DNA of 64,000 nucleotides from Fibrella forsythiae (GTDB lineage Bacteria > Bacteroidota > Bacteroidia > Cytophagales > Spirosomataceae). Position numbers and translations under genes: made by a program. Location of the stretch: contig NZ_JAFMYW010000003.1 in the NCBI RefSeq assembly GCF_017353175.1, forward strand, positions 186,001 through 250,000. The letters are read 5' to 3'. Below the pieces are notes generated by a model. It ran no database searches, was not told the origin of the DNA, and worked only from the letters and a program-made list of their open reading frames with translations. Of the stretch, positions 40,662 to 50,469 are shown piece by piece; within the stretch, counting starts at the first letter, position 1; every line of letters starts with the position of its first letter.

Positions 40662-43600
40662 ATGAAGAACAATTTACTAGGCGTGTATCGCACATCGACG
40701 CTGTTTATGCTTGCGTGGCTTTTATACGCAGGTGCTTTTGCTCAGGATCGAAAAATTACAGGTCGTATTATAGACGCTAACGATAATAGCGGACTACCTG
40801 GTGCCAACATTGTGGTAAAAGGCACGCAGACGGGTATCGTAACAGATGGCAATGGGCAGTTCTCGTTGAACGTAGCGGCCGGTCGGGATGTGCTCACTAT
40901 TTCAGCCATTGGCTACGTGTCGCAGGAGGTTACGATAGGCTCCCGAACGGCAATAAACGTTGCTCTGGCCCCCGACGTAAAGACCCTGACAGAAGTAGTT
41001 GTAACAGGGTATGGCGCACAGGCGAAACGCGACATTACCGGGGCCGTCGCTACGGTTGATACCAAGCAGCTTTTGGCAGTACCGGCAACCAACGTTGGTC
41101 AGGCGCTTCAGGGGCGCGTGGCTGGGGTTCAGGTGGGTAATGAGAATGCGCCGGGTGGCGGTGTCATGGTGCGTATCCGGGGGTTTGGTACGATCAACGA
41201 CAACTCACCGCTCTACGTAATCGATGGTGTTCCTACCAAAGGAAACCTAAATACGCTGAACCTCAATGATGTTGAGAGTATGCAGATCCTGAAAGATGCC
41301 TCGGCGGCATCGATCTACGGGTCGCGTGCTGGTAATGGCGTGGTGATCATTACCACCAAGAAAGGCAAGGCCGGTAAGCCCAAATTTACCTACGATTCCT
41401 ACTTCGGCTCGCAGCGGCACGGCAAATTGCTGGACATGCTCAACACAAAGGAATACGCTCAACTGATCTGGGAGTCGCGGATTAACTCGAAAGTGGTGGG
41501 GGCCAACGGGAATCCAGTTCATTCGCAGTTTGGCAATGGTCCCACCCCCGCTATTCCTGACTTCGTGCTGCCGAGCGGAGCCTCTTCGAGCGACCCCCGT
41601 GTAGCGCAAAACCCGGATGGCTCCTATGTCAATTATAACAGTGATATCAACTCACCGAAATTTCTGCTGATCACGCCGGCCAATAAAATTGGTACTAACT
41701 GGCTGGAAGAGATTTTCCAGACGGCTCCCATTCAGAACCACCAGCTGGGCGTTTCGGGCGGTAGCGAGACGGGCCGTTACGCCATGTCGTTGAATTACTT
41801 TGACCAGGATGGTATCATGAAATATACCGGCTACAAACGGTATTCATTACGGGCCAATACAGAATTCAACATCAACAAGCGTGTGCGGGTTGGGCAAAAC
41901 TTCCAGGTGGCTTACGGCGAACGAATCAGCCAGCCCAACGGAAATAACGCGGAGAGCAACCCCGTTTCGTTTGCCTACCGGATTCAGCCGATCATCCCGG
42001 TATATGACGTAGCCGGTAATTTTGCGGGTACACGCGGGGGCGATCTCGATAATGCCAATAACCCGCTGGCGCTGTTGTATCGAAATAAAGACAACGTGCA
42101 GAAAGAGATGCGCTTATTCGGCAACGCCTTCGCCGAAGTCGACATCCTGCCAAATCTGACAGCCCGAAGCAGTTTCGGTATCGATTACAACCTGTTCAAC
42201 TACCGTAACTACACCATTCGCGATATTGAATCGGCCGAGGCACGTGGTTCCAATTCGTTGACGACGAACAATAATTATGAATGGACCTGGACCTGGTATA
42301 ATACCCTGACCTATAGCATGAATCTGGGCGATCGGCACCGGTTCAACGTGATCGCCGGTACAGAATCGATCAAAAGCTATTTCGAGTCTTTTGATGCCAG
42401 CCGCACCAACTTCGCCGTGGATGACATTGAAAACCGCTACCTGAGTGCGGGTACGGGGGTACAGACTAACAACGGTGGCGCATCGAACTGGCGGCTGGCG
42501 TCGGAGTTTGCCAAACTCAACTACGTGCTGGACGATAAATACCTGATCGACCTGACCGTTCGGCGCGACCGCTCGTCGCGTTTTGCCCCTGAGTTTCGCT
42601 CGGCCGTGTTTCCGGCTGCCAGCGTGGGCTGGCGGATATCTAAAGAAGATTTCTTCAAGCCGTTCACGCTCGTCAATGACCTGAAATTCCGGGCGGGTCT
42701 GGGCCAGACAGGTAACCAGGAAATTGGTAACTATAACTCATACACCCAGTTTAGTACCAACCCGGCCACTTCGTTTTATGACATAAACGGTACACGCACA
42801 TCGGCCATACCGGGTTATGAGTTAACCCAGTTTGGTAACGCGAAGGCCAAATGGGAAACCACCACTAGCCTGAACATCGGTTTTGATGCCATGCTGCTCA
42901 AAAACAAACTGAGCATCGGCTTCGACTGGTACACCCGCACCACTTCGGATATGCTGTTCCCGGTACAGGCTCCGCTCACTCAGGGGGTAGCCACGGTCCC
43001 TTTCCAGAACATTGGCTCAATGCGCAACCGGGGTGTTGATCTGATGGTTAACTATGGCGACAAACTGGGCAATAGCGGCTTGAGCTATAACATAGGTGCC
43101 AACTTTAGCACCTACCGCAATGTGGTTGTCAAGACCAACGGCGACCCCAGCACGCAGTATTTCGGTATTAACGACGAGCGGATTCAGAACTTCGTTGTTA
43201 CCCAGCAGGGTTATCCGCTGGCTTCATTCTTCGGCTACACCATCGACGGCATCTTCCAAAGCAACGATGAGGCCAAAGCAGCACCTGTGCAGTTTGGTAA
43301 TGCGGCTTCAGAGAACGTGGCTGGCCGGTTCAAATTCCGGGACGTAAACGGCGATGGTAAAATTGACACCAAAGACCTGAGTATCATTGGTAGCCCGCAC
43401 CCAAATTTCACGTACGGCCTCAACCTGAACTTGAATTACAAGAACTTCGGGCTGACCCTGTTTGGCCAGGGTGTTCAGGGCAATCAGATTTTCAACTATA
43501 CCAAGTACTGGACGGACTTCCCAACGTTTGGGGGAAACCGCAGTACCCGGATGCTGTATCAGTCGTGGCGCCCCGGCAGTACGGATGCTATTCTGCCCCA

Positions 43601-43910
43601 GCTCCGGTCGAGCGACCAGGTTAGCATTCAGCCGTCGACCTACTACCTCGAGAGCGGTTCGTACTTCCGGATGAAAAACATTCAGCTGACGTACCAACTG
43701 CCCCAGGTACTGCTGGCCAAACTGGGACTGTCGGCCACATCGGTTTACATCCAGGGCCAGAACATGTTCACGGTCACCAAGTATTCGGGCATGGACCCTG
43801 AAGTCAACCTTCGCGCGTATTCGTCGGGGAACGACCGCCAGATTGGTGTCGATGGCGGCTCTTACCCCGTGGCAAAAACGATATTGGTAGGTCTGAATCT
43901 TTCATTTTAA
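40662..43910 (+). CDS. SusC/RagA-family TonB-linked outer membrane transporter
   Basis: 1082-aa TonB-dependent transporter. Signal peptide to about residue 27 (LYAGAFAQ), then a carboxypeptidase-regulatory-like domain (ITGRIIDANDNSGLPGANIV, near 32-51), the plug (TEVVVTGYGAQAKRDITGAV near 110-129; RIRGFGTINDNSPLYVIDGV near 168-187), and a barrel to the C-terminus ending in VGLNLSF. Length is normal. Works with the SusD-like lipoprotein downstream (48 bases later) to import a bound glycan or peptide. No enzyme gene next to the pair reveals the substrate. Confidence 0.95.
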   Translation: MKNNLLGVYRTSTLFMLAWLLYAGAFAQDRKITGRIIDANDNSGLPGANIVVKGTQTGIVTDGNGQFSLNVAAGRDVLTISAIGYVSQEVTIGSRTAINVALAPDVKTLTEVVVTGYGAQAKRDITGAVATVDTKQLLAVPATNVGQALQGRVAGVQVGNENAPGGGVMVRIRGFGTINDNSPLYVIDGVPTKGNLNTLNLNDVESMQILKDASAASIYGSRAGNGVVIITTKKGKAGKPKFTYDSYFGSQRHGKLLDMLNTKEYAQLIWESRINSKVVGANGNPVHSQFGNGPTPAIPDFVLPSGASSSDPRVAQNPDGSYVNYNSDINSPKFLLITPANKIGTNWLEEIFQTAPIQNHQLGVSGGSETGRYAMSLNYFDQDGIMKYTGYKRYSLRANTEFNINKRVRVGQNFQVAYGERISQPNGNNAESNPVSFAYRIQPIIPVYDVAGNFAGTRGGDLDNANNPLALLYRNKDNVQKEMRLFGNAFAEVDILPNLTARSSFGIDYNLFNYRNYTIRDIESAEARGSNSLTTNNNYEWTWTWYNTLTYSMNLGDRHRFNVIAGTESIKSYFESFDASRTNFAVDDIENRYLSAGTGVQTNNGGASNWRLASEFAKLNYVLDDKYLIDLTVRRDRSSRFAPEFRSAVFPAASVGWRISKEDFFKPFTLVNDLKFRAGLGQTGNQEIGNYNSYTQFSTNPATSFYDINGTRTSAIPGYELTQFGNAKAKWETTTSLNIGFDAMLLKNKLSIGFDWYTRTTSDMLFPVQAPLTQGVATVPFQNIGSMRNRGVDLMVNYGDKLGNSGLSYNIGANFSTYRNVVVKTNGDPSTQYFGINDERIQNFVVTQQGYPLASFFGYTIDGIFQSNDEAKAAPVQFGNAASENVAGRFKFRDVNGDGKIDTKDLSIIGSPHPNFTYGLNLNLNYKNFGLTLFGQGVQGNQIFNYTKYWTDFPTFGGNRSTRMLYQSWRPGSTDAILPQLRSSDQVSIQPSTYYLESGSYFRMKNIQLTYQLPQVLLAKLGLSATSVYIQGQNMFTVTKYSGMDPEVNLRAYSSGNDRQIGVDGGSYPVAKTILVGLNLSF

Positions 43911-43958
43911 TCCAAGTCCATCCGGGTATCGAAACCAGATGGCTCGTCCATAAAATCC

Positions 43959-45689
43959 ATGAAAAAAGTAACCATAGTCCTAACCGTATTCTGTCTGGCC
44001 GTGGCAACAGCCTGCTCAGACAAGTTCCTGGACGTGCAGCCCAAAGCCGCTCTGGCCGTTACGGTATTGCAGAACAAAACGGGTGTCAATGCCTTGTTGA
44101 TCGGTGCCTACTCCCTGCTCGACGGCTGGGCCACTGCCGAAGGTGCCTATCGCTCCTACAACGTCGGGGCCGATAACTGGGTGTATGGCAGTGTAGCCAG
44201 CGACGACGCCTACAAAGGAACGATTGCCGGTGACCAGCCGCCTATTTCGCTGATCGAGCAAGGTAACATCCAGTCTGACAACATCTATTTCCGGGGGAAA
44301 TGGCGGGGGATGTACGACGGCATTGCCCGGACGAACGATGTGCTGCAAGCCGTAGCTACTGCAAAAGACATGACCGACGCCGAGAAGCAGCAGGTAATAG
44401 CCGAAGCCAGATTCCTGCGGGGGCATTTCCATCTTGAGCTGAAAAAAATGTTCAACATGGTACCCTATATCGATGAGAAGACCTACAATCCGAACGATCT
44501 GGAAAGCACGAAAATACCGAACAGCGCAGACATCTGGCCAAACATCGTGGCTGACCTTAAGGCCGCTTACGATGCGCTGCCAGCAAAGCAGACGCAGGTT
44601 GGTCGTCCAACCAAATGGGCCGCTGCGGCCACGCTTGGTAAGGCGTACCTGTTCCAGAAAAAATTTGCTGAGGCTAAACCCCTGCTCGAAGCGATCGTTG
44701 CCAGCGGTCAGTACAAACTGATGGATAGGTACCACGATAATTTTAAGGCGGTTACCAACAACAATGCCGAGTCTATTTTCGAAGTGCAGTACTCGGTTAA
44801 TGATGGCGCGCCGAACGGTGAAAATGGCAACATTGGTTCTACCCTGAACTACCCCTACGGTGGCGGTGGCGTAACAACCTGCTGTGGCTTTTTTCAGCCT
44901 TCGCAGAATCTGGTCAATGCGTTCAAAACCGATGCGAATGGATTGCCGCTCGTGGATACATTCAACGCATCGGATGTGACCAACGACTTGGGTATTGAAT
45001 CAACGGCCCCGTTTACACCGTATACCGGCTCGCTCGATCCACGACTGGACTGGACTGTCGGTCGTCGGGGTATTCAGTACCTGGACTGGGGCGTTCATCC
45101 GGGCAAAGCGTATGTGCGCGACCAGTCGTATGGTGGTCCTTATTCGCCCAAAAAGCACGTGATGTACAGGTCGGACGTGGGTACGAACACCTTTGCCGGT
45201 AACCCTCGTCTGAATGCCAACAACTACCGCATGATCCGCTATGATCATGTGTTATTATGGCTGGCCGAGATCGAAACAGAAGTTGGCGACCTGAACAAAG
45301 CGCGTGGGTACGTTAACCAGATTCGTCGGCGGGCGGCGAACCCCGATGGCTTCGTAAAAAATGCGGATGGAACGCCAGCCGCCAATTACGTGATCAAAGA
45401 GTATACCGCCGCCTGGACTGACCAGGCCGCTGCCCGCAAGGCCGTGCAGTTTGAAGAGCGGCTGGAGTTTGGGATGGAAGGCCACCGCCGGTTCGATCTC
45501 GTTCGCTGGGGGATAGCCGACCAGACCCTGAACACGTATTACACGACCGAAGCGTCCAAGCGGAACTACCTGACCGGAGTGAAATTTATTAAAGGCCAAC
45601 ACGAATATTTCCCCATTCCGATTCAGGAAATATTCAATAGCAAAAAAGACGGTAAGGAAACGTTGACCCAGAATCCGGGATATAACTAG
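43959..45689 (+). CDS. RagB/SusD-family nutrient-binding lipoprotein
   Basis: 576-aa surface lipoprotein: MKKVTIVLTVFCLAVATAC with C19, then SDKFLDVQPKAAL as usual at the mature N-terminus. Helical TPR-like core with the family segments RGHFHLELKKMFNMVPYID, ATLGKAYLFQKKFAEAKPLL and, near the end, QFEERLEFGMEGHRRFDLVRWG. It lies 48 bases after the SusC gene and is capped by the hairpin at 45718. It forms the lid of the SusCD complex and grips the ligand. Confidence 0.95.
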   Translation: MKKVTIVLTVFCLAVATACSDKFLDVQPKAALAVTVLQNKTGVNALLIGAYSLLDGWATAEGAYRSYNVGADNWVYGSVASDDAYKGTIAGDQPPISLIEQGNIQSDNIYFRGKWRGMYDGIARTNDVLQAVATAKDMTDAEKQQVIAEARFLRGHFHLELKKMFNMVPYIDEKTYNPNDLESTKIPNSADIWPNIVADLKAAYDALPAKQTQVGRPTKWAAAATLGKAYLFQKKFAEAKPLLEAIVASGQYKLMDRYHDNFKAVTNNNAESIFEVQYSVNDGAPNGENGNIGSTLNYPYGGGGVTTCCGFFQPSQNLVNAFKTDANGLPLVDTFNASDVTNDLGIESTAPFTPYTGSLDPRLDWTVGRRGIQYLDWGVHPGKAYVRDQSYGGPYSPKKHVMYRSDVGTNTFAGNPRLNANNYRMIRYDHVLLWLAEIETEVGDLNKARGYVNQIRRRAANPDGFVKNADGTPAANYVIKEYTAAWTDQAAARKAVQFEERLEFGMEGHRRFDLVRWGIADQTLNTYYTTEASKRNYLTGVKFIKGQHEYFPIPIQEIFNSKKDGKETLTQNPGYN

Positions 45690-45717
45690 TCTGATTATCA
45701 ATATCGTAAGTAATCAA

Positions 45718-45760
45718 TAAGGGTTCGTTCAGCAGGATATTTCCGCTGGATGAACCCTTA
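45718..45760. terminator. Bidirectional hairpin between SusD and the ion channel gene
   Basis: Arms from 45718 (TAAGGGTTC) and to 45760 (GAACCCTTA) pair over the outer nine bases and, with small mismatches, for about 18 in total. The last bases include the stop codon of the convergent channel gene. Confidence 0.65.
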
Positions 45761-46513
45761 CTGGTTTTCCCGCTTTTCCAGGGCCTCGATTTTCTCGCGG
45801 AGTTGTCGCACTTCCTGAATCAGTGTCTGCAGGTCGTTTTCTTCTTTTTCCTGATCGGCTTCCACGAAGAAGTTGGCAACGTACCCAGTGAATGTACCAA
45901 ACAGCCCCACGCCGGCGATCATCAGCACCGCAGCAATGAGTCGACCTGTGTTGGTAACGGGGAAACGGTCGCCGTAACCAACCGTGGTAATGGTAACGAA
46001 CGCCCACCAAAGCGCATCAGACGGGGTTTTAATGTTGGCGTCGGGTAGGCCGCGTTCAACGTACAGCATGGCAATGGCCCCGAACAGGAGTAGTAGAATA
46101 GCGCTCGCAAACACGATAGCCAGCGTTCCATTGGCGCGGTTCCGGAGAAGGTAGACCACGAAATTCCGCGCTGCCCGAAACGCCCGGAGCATTCGCAAAA
46201 TCCGGAAAACGCGGACCAACTGGCCCAGCCGCCCCCAATGAAAGGCAGGAATACTGGCCAGCAGGTCGATCCAGCCCCAGCGCAGAAAAGCCAGCTTGTT
46301 GGGCGCATGGTAGAGGCGAAGGCCAAAATCGTACAGGAAGTACAGGCAGATCCCGGTATCGATCTTGTCGAGCCAGAGACGTACCTGGGCGTCGAGCGGC
46401 ACCAGTTCCTGCGCCACGATCGCCAGCACCACGTAGAGCGACAACACCAGCATCACCACCTGATGCGGTGTTATTTTCTGTGGTGAAGGCTGGGGGGAGG
46501 GCTCGTTCGTCAT
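45758..46513 (-). CDS. Voltage-gated-type potassium channel
   Basis: 251-aa six-helix ion channel of the KvAP/Kch type. S4-like segment RVFRILRMLRAFRAARNFV (Arg at every third place). Selectivity filter TTVGYGDRFPV with the pore helix before it. C-terminal coiled coil (QKEENDLQTLIQEVRQLREK) likely holds the tetramer together. No RCK domain. Cytoplasmic membrane; moves K+. Stand-alone gene facing the SusD gene. Confidence 0.93.
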   Translation of the reverse strand: MTNEPSPQPSPQKITPHQVVMLVLSLYVVLAIVAQELVPLDAQVRLWLDKIDTGICLYFLYDFGLRLYHAPNKLAFLRWGWIDLLASIPAFHWGRLGQLVRVFRILRMLRAFRAARNFVVYLLRNRANGTLAIVFASAILLLLFGAIAMLYVERGLPDANIKTPSDALWWAFVTITTVGYGDRFPVTNTGRLIAAVLMIAGVGLFGTFTGYVANFFVEADQEKEENDLQTLIQEVRQLREKIEALEKRENQ

Positions 46514-46555
46514 GTAGGAGGCACCGGGCTATTCCCGCTCCAGTAGAACAGCCTG

Positions 46556-47269
46556 TTACGAATGCGTGACAGGGTTACGGGGCTGCGGCGGATGAAGCGG
46601 TGAAATTCGGTCTTTTTTTCGCAGAAATCGCCATATATCGGTCAGCAGGGCCGGGTAAATCGTTACGCCGACGCTATAATACACGCCATTGAAATTCTGG
46701 TCGATGTCGGTCTGGAAAACAGAATACCGATAGCCCATCTGTCCGCTAAAGCCCACCCAGCGCGTTGCTTTCCACTGGGCATAGGCCCCCACTTGCAGCG
46801 GCACGAAGAAACTGCGTTGGGTACGGTCAATCTGAACATCCTGCCGTAACGTGTGCGGAATAGCGTAGGCCACCCCACCACCAGCCTCGACCGGAAAACT
46901 GACCATCCAGCGGCGGTTGTTCGTGATGTTCATCCAGTACTGAATGTTCATGAACCACAAGTCGGTCCGGGTGTAGTAGTTGAGGTTCACCAGCCGGGCC
47001 GCATCCCGACGCCAATCGATCAGGCGCAGGTACGTGGCGTAACTGAGCCAGTAATACCCGAGTGTTAGCTGGTGCCGTTTTTCGCCAAACTCAATGCCGG
47101 CATTGACGCCCCACACATTTACGTGCTGGCGCTCGAGAAATGAATCGCGAAAGTCGAGGTTAAAGGCAAATTTTGTTTTTGCCCGACCAGACGGCAGCGT
47201 GTCGGCAGGCAGGATGCTGTCGGCAGGGGTGGTTGTGAGCAGAAGGGCTGATAGGGCAAGCGCGATCAT
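46556..47269 (-). CDS. Exported beta-barrel-like hypothetical protein
   Basis: About 237 aa with the start at 47269 (MIALALSALLLTTTPADS signal peptide). A longer frame to 47362 would overlap the next gene and bury the signal. The mature part is made of alternating aromatic strands (GVNAGIEFGEKRHQLTLGYYW, quoted as GVNAGIEF / KRHQLTLGYYW; VGVTIYPALLTDIW), typical of small outer-membrane barrels. I do not recognise the family. The last residues are Pro/Arg/His-rich. Confidence 0.7.
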   Translation of the reverse strand: MIALALSALLLTTTPADSILPADTLPSGRAKTKFAFNLDFRDSFLERQHVNVWGVNAGIEFGEKRHQLTLGYYWLSYATYLRLIDWRRDAARLVNLNYYTRTDLWFMNIQYWMNITNNRRWMVSFPVEAGGGVAYAIPHTLRQDVQIDRTQRSFFVPLQVGAYAQWKATRWVGFSGQMGYRYSVFQTDIDQNFNGVYYSVGVTIYPALLTDIWRFLRKKDRISPLHPPQPRNPVTHS

Positions 47270-47333
47270 ACCTGCAAACAACGAATAGAAGGGACAATCG
47301 GTTACGTAAATATGCCGGGAGCTTAATGGCCGG

Positions 47334-47561
47334 CTACCTGGCCGGACGAGATGCCGGGGCATCTGGCCCGCTGAAACGGGGGTTGTCTTTGACTTTGGCC
47401 GGCATTCTCATTCGTCTCAAAACGAAGAAATAGATGCCTAACCCCATAAAAACAGCTTTGCTCATAACCAGGAGGAGCGCCAATTCCTGGTCCGTAATAA
47501 AACGGTAAATCAGGAACATGACGATAGTGTAGACCAGCGTAGTATAGACAGGTAGCTTCAT
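47334..47561 (-). CDS. Small two-helix membrane protein (sister of 47591-47806)
   Basis: 75 aa, unrecognised. Two hydrophobic helices around the motif LIYRFITDQEL, then a basic and Pro-rich tail (RRMRMPAKVKDNPRFSG). The same motif is in the next gene upstream (LIYRFVTDQEL), so the two look like a tandem duplication. Downstream of a GntP permease on the same strand. Confidence 0.65.
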   Translation of the reverse strand: MKLPVYTTLVYTIVMFLIYRFITDQELALLLVMSKAVFMGLGIYFFVLRRMRMPAKVKDNPRFSGPDAPASRPAR

Positions 47562-47590
47562 CTTATGGCTGTTTTAACATCGTGACCTGT

Positions 47591-47806
47591 TCAGGAAACT
47601 CTTTTATGTCGGGGTTTACCGACCCAGGCCACAGCCTTAACGGCTAGAAAGACGCAAAAGCTCGATAGCGCTACTTTGATGAGAATACGGTAAAGCGGTA
47701 ATTCCTGATCCGTAACAAAACGGTAGATCAGGAGCATGATGACGGCGTAGCCTGCAATAAAATAGAGGGGTCTGGTGGTAGGTACTAACAAGCTACAAGA
47801 TCGCAT
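47591..47806 (-). CDS. Small two-helix membrane protein (sister of 47334-47561)
   Basis: 71 aa with YAVIMLLIYRFVTDQELPLYRILIK in the middle (quoted as YAVIMLLIYRF / VTDQELPLYRILIK) and a basic end (GKPRHKRVS). The first 14 bases overlap the end of the GntP gene, so it is probably translated from the same message. Role unknown; perhaps an accessory to the permease. Confidence 0.65.
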   Translation of the reverse strand: MRSCSLLVPTTRPLYFIAGYAVIMLLIYRFVTDQELPLYRILIKVALSSFCVFLAVKAVAWVGKPRHKRVS

Positions 47807-49124
47807 TAAGCGTTAAAACGCCAAGCAGCCCCACCACGCCGACGATGGTCTCCATTACGGTCCAGGTACGGAGGGTGTCGTTGATACTGAGGTTAAAATA
47901 CTCTTTGAACAGCCAGAAACCGGCATCGTTGATATGCGACAGCATCAGGCTGCCCGCGCCAATGGCCAGCACCATCAGCTCGGGGTGAACGCCCGTCTGA
48001 CTCTGCAACAAGGGAAGCATAATACCCGCCGTGGTAAGGCCGGCAATGGTGGCCGAACCCACGCAGACCCGGATGAGCGCGGCCATGACCCAGCCCAGGA
48101 CCAGTGGCGGCATGTTGAGCCCGGCAAGTTGCTGGCCAATGTAGACACTCGTACCGGAGTCGTTGAAAATCTGCTTCAAAGCCCCCGCCCCGGCAATAAC
48201 CAGCAGAATGGGCGACGCCGCTTTGATGGCCTCTTCCAGGTGCTTCATAGCCTTTTTCATCGTTACGTCCCGGCGCAGCATCAGCGTGTACACGGCCACC
48301 AGCACCGATACGAGCATACCCATATACGGTTCGCCCAGCAGCGTCAGTACTTTTCCGCCCAGCGTCTGGTCAAGGCCGTGCGTTTTCAGATAACCGCGCA
48401 AGGGACCGAAGACGGTGAGCATGATTACGGGCAGCAGCGCTACGAAGAAACTAATGCCAATACCGGGCAGGTCGGTGCTGGGTACGTCGCTGTTGTCGAA
48501 CACCTCACGGTCGGGCTTCGGGTTGAAGCGCCCCAGCGTTTTGCCGAAAATGGGCCCGGCCAGGATAATGGCCGGAATAGCTACCAGAATGCCGTAGAAC
48601 AGCGTTTTGCCCAAATCGGCCCCCAGTTGACCTACCAACGCGGCAGGTGATGGGTGTGGCGGCAGGTAGCCATGCGCCACCGACAGCGCCGACAGCATAG
48701 GGATGGCCACGGTCAGCATGGGGAGCCGGGTAGAAGCCGCAATGGTGAAAATAAGCGGCACAACGATGATGAACCCGGCGTTGTAGAACAGCGGAATGCC
48801 GATGATGAAACCCGCCAGCGCCATGCCCCAGCGGATGTTCTTCACGCCAAACAGATCAACCAGTACGTTGGTGATTCGCCGGGCAGCGCCGCTTTCGGCC
48901 ACAACCCGCCCCAGCATAGCACCAAAACCGATGATGAGCACCAGTTCGCCCAGCGTGTTGCCAATACCCGTCTGGATGGATTTGCCCACTGCGCTAACGT
49001 CCATACCCGATGCCAGTCCAATACCGATGGCAACGAGAATAAAGGCAATGAAGGTGTCGAGGTGGAAATAAGCAATGAGCAGTATCAGCGCCAGAATGCC
49101 AGCGACGGTCAGCAGGAGAGGCAT
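47793..49124 (-). CDS. GntP-family gluconate:H+ symporter
   Basis: 443-aa permease with about 12 membrane helices. Family text: LVLIIGFGAMLGRVVAESG, GFIIGIPLFYNAGFIIVVPL, AHGYLPPHPSPAAL (the strongly conserved PPHPSP) and GVGLFGVLTLNAIL-like end. Imports gluconate or related sugar acids with protons; which one cannot be told. No gluconate kinase or dehydratase genes are adjacent. Followed by two small membrane protein genes on the same strand. Confidence 0.93.
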   Translation of the reverse strand: MPLLLTVAGILALILLIAYFHLDTFIAFILVAIGIGLASGMDVSAVGKSIQTGIGNTLGELVLIIGFGAMLGRVVAESGAARRITNVLVDLFGVKNIRWGMALAGFIIGIPLFYNAGFIIVVPLIFTIAASTRLPMLTVAIPMLSALSVAHGYLPPHPSPAALVGQLGADLGKTLFYGILVAIPAIILAGPIFGKTLGRFNPKPDREVFDNSDVPSTDLPGIGISFFVALLPVIMLTVFGPLRGYLKTHGLDQTLGGKVLTLLGEPYMGMLVSVLVAVYTLMLRRDVTMKKAMKHLEEAIKAASPILLVIAGAGALKQIFNDSGTSVYIGQQLAGLNMPPLVLGWVMAALIRVCVGSATIAGLTTAGIMLPLLQSQTGVHPELMVLAIGAGSLMLSHINDAGFWLFKEYFNLSINDTLRTWTVMETIVGVVGLLGVLTLNAIL

Positions 49125-49203
49125 AAAAAGAGGAATGGTTTAGGCAATCGTAGTAGGAAGCGCCCCCGGTGCCTCATTTACCCAATTTGGCCCGCTTCCT
49201 CTG

Positions 49204-50469
49204 TTATCCCAACGTACCCAGTAATGCCGTAATCTCTTCATTGAGGGGTTTGTCGAGGTTGAAGGGCACTACGCGAAGCCGCAGACTGGCGTCGTAGCCG
49301 AAGAGTTGCAGCGGCTCCTGAAACTGATCATGGGCCGGATAAATCAGTACCAGTTCAGCGGCATCGTACTTTTTGCCATACGCATAAAGCTGGTACAAAT
49401 CAGCCTGATCAATACCGTAATGGCCGGTATGGTCATTGGGGTCGAGGGTTTTCCACTTCGTATCGAGTACAACTGTGCGGCCGTTATGGCGCAACAGCAG
49501 ATCGGGCCGGAGCTTGAAACGAGGCGTGCCGTTATGATCGTCGATGAGCCAGGCCGACGATTGCTGAATCTCAATGTTTACCCCCGCCCGGCGGAAACCA
49601 GCGGCTACGTACTGCTCAAATACGCGCTCCATCGGAAATAGCAGGCAATGCGCTACATTGGGGCCGGTGCAGAGGCCCGGCCCCTGTCCGCGTAGAAGCC
49701 AGTTGGCCCAGCGGAGGGCAGGTTCGTATGTTTTTAGCAGGCGGGAATTGGTCTGGGCCAGTCCGGGCCGGGTACGTTGCAGATCGACGGCTAGATTCGT
49801 TGGCTCCGACACGTCGGCGAGGGTGGTGAGCAATTGGCGGCATCGGGTCTGGTTAGTGGTTGTCTGGGTACGTGCCGCCGCGAGTTGCAACGCCTTTTTC
49901 AGCACCCGATTCGCCGCAATGTCGGGCGTGTGTTCATCGAACGATACCGCCAACTGGTCGGGGCGGGGGGAGGGCTGGCGAAGCTGGTCTGCTACGCGCA
50001 TTTTTCCACGAAGGATGGGTAGCGTGTCGTCGTGGGTGACGTAGTCGCGGGCCAGCCCGCGCCCGAGTGCCTGAGCTGTTTCGCGCAGAAAAGCGTTGAT
50101 GAATAATTCCCAAAGGGGCAGCTGCTGCGCGCCAAACTGACCCGAATCGAGATGACGAAACGCCAGTTCGGGCAGGTGCCGGAGCAGCGTTGGCAGGTGC
50201 CCCGCCCGCGGCCGAACCTCTAGTGACAGCCCGTTGGTCAGGGTCAGTAAACCCACGTAATTCCGCCACAGCATTCGTTCGCGGCCTCTGTAGAGGGTAT
50301 AGGTCAATAGAGCGTCGGCGGTGGTGTTGTCTGTTCGGGTGGCAAGCTGCTTCACCGCATTGAAATCGGCGTCGGGTAGCAACACATCGTCGGGCGTCGA
50401 TGCCCGGTCGGGGAAGTCGCTGGCCCGGTGTAGCGTACCGCGTTCAGCCAGGGTGTAGGTACGTTGCAT
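49204..50469 (-). CDS. mcrC: McrC-family restriction subunit, orphan
   Basis: 421-aa protein with the McrC layout: an N-terminal beta-rich part (about 1-120) that contacts McrB, a helical middle, and a PD-(D/E)xK nuclease at the end: KLRPDLLLRHNGRTVVLDTKWK (Asp, then Asp-x-Lys; quoted as RPDLLL and VVLDTKWK), QADLYQLYAYGKKY and LVLIYP. In McrBC the partner McrB is a GTP-driven AAA+ motor that binds methylated DNA. No mcrB lies beside it; the flanking genes are a permease and a sugar dehydrogenase on the other strand. Confidence 0.85.
   Translation of the reverse strand: MQRTYTLAERGTLHRASDFPDRASTPDDVLLPDADFNAVKQLATRTDNTTADALLTYTLYRGRERMLWRNYVGLLTLTNGLSLEVRPRAGHLPTLLRHLPELAFRHLDSGQFGAQQLPLWELFINAFLRETAQALGRGLARDYVTHDDTLPILRGKMRVADQLRQPSPRPDQLAVSFDEHTPDIAANRVLKKALQLAAARTQTTTNQTRCRQLLTTLADVSEPTNLAVDLQRTRPGLAQTNSRLLKTYEPALRWANWLLRGQGPGLCTGPNVAHCLLFPMERVFEQYVAAGFRRAGVNIEIQQSSAWLIDDHNGTPRFKLRPDLLLRHNGRTVVLDTKWKTLDPNDHTGHYGIDQADLYQLYAYGKKYDAAELVLIYPAHDQFQEPLQLFGYDASLRLRVVPFNLDKPLNEEITALLGTLG

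Noticed and set aside
44016-44735. 239-codon minus-strand frame inside the SusD gene
   Set aside because: Antisense shadow of a clearly coding gene.
47934-48650. 238-codon plus-strand frame inside the GntP gene
   Set aside because: Gln/His/Arg-rich shadow opposite a strongly conserved permease.
49204-50469. Complete McrBC restriction system
   Set aside because: Only McrC is present; both neighbours are unrelated genes.
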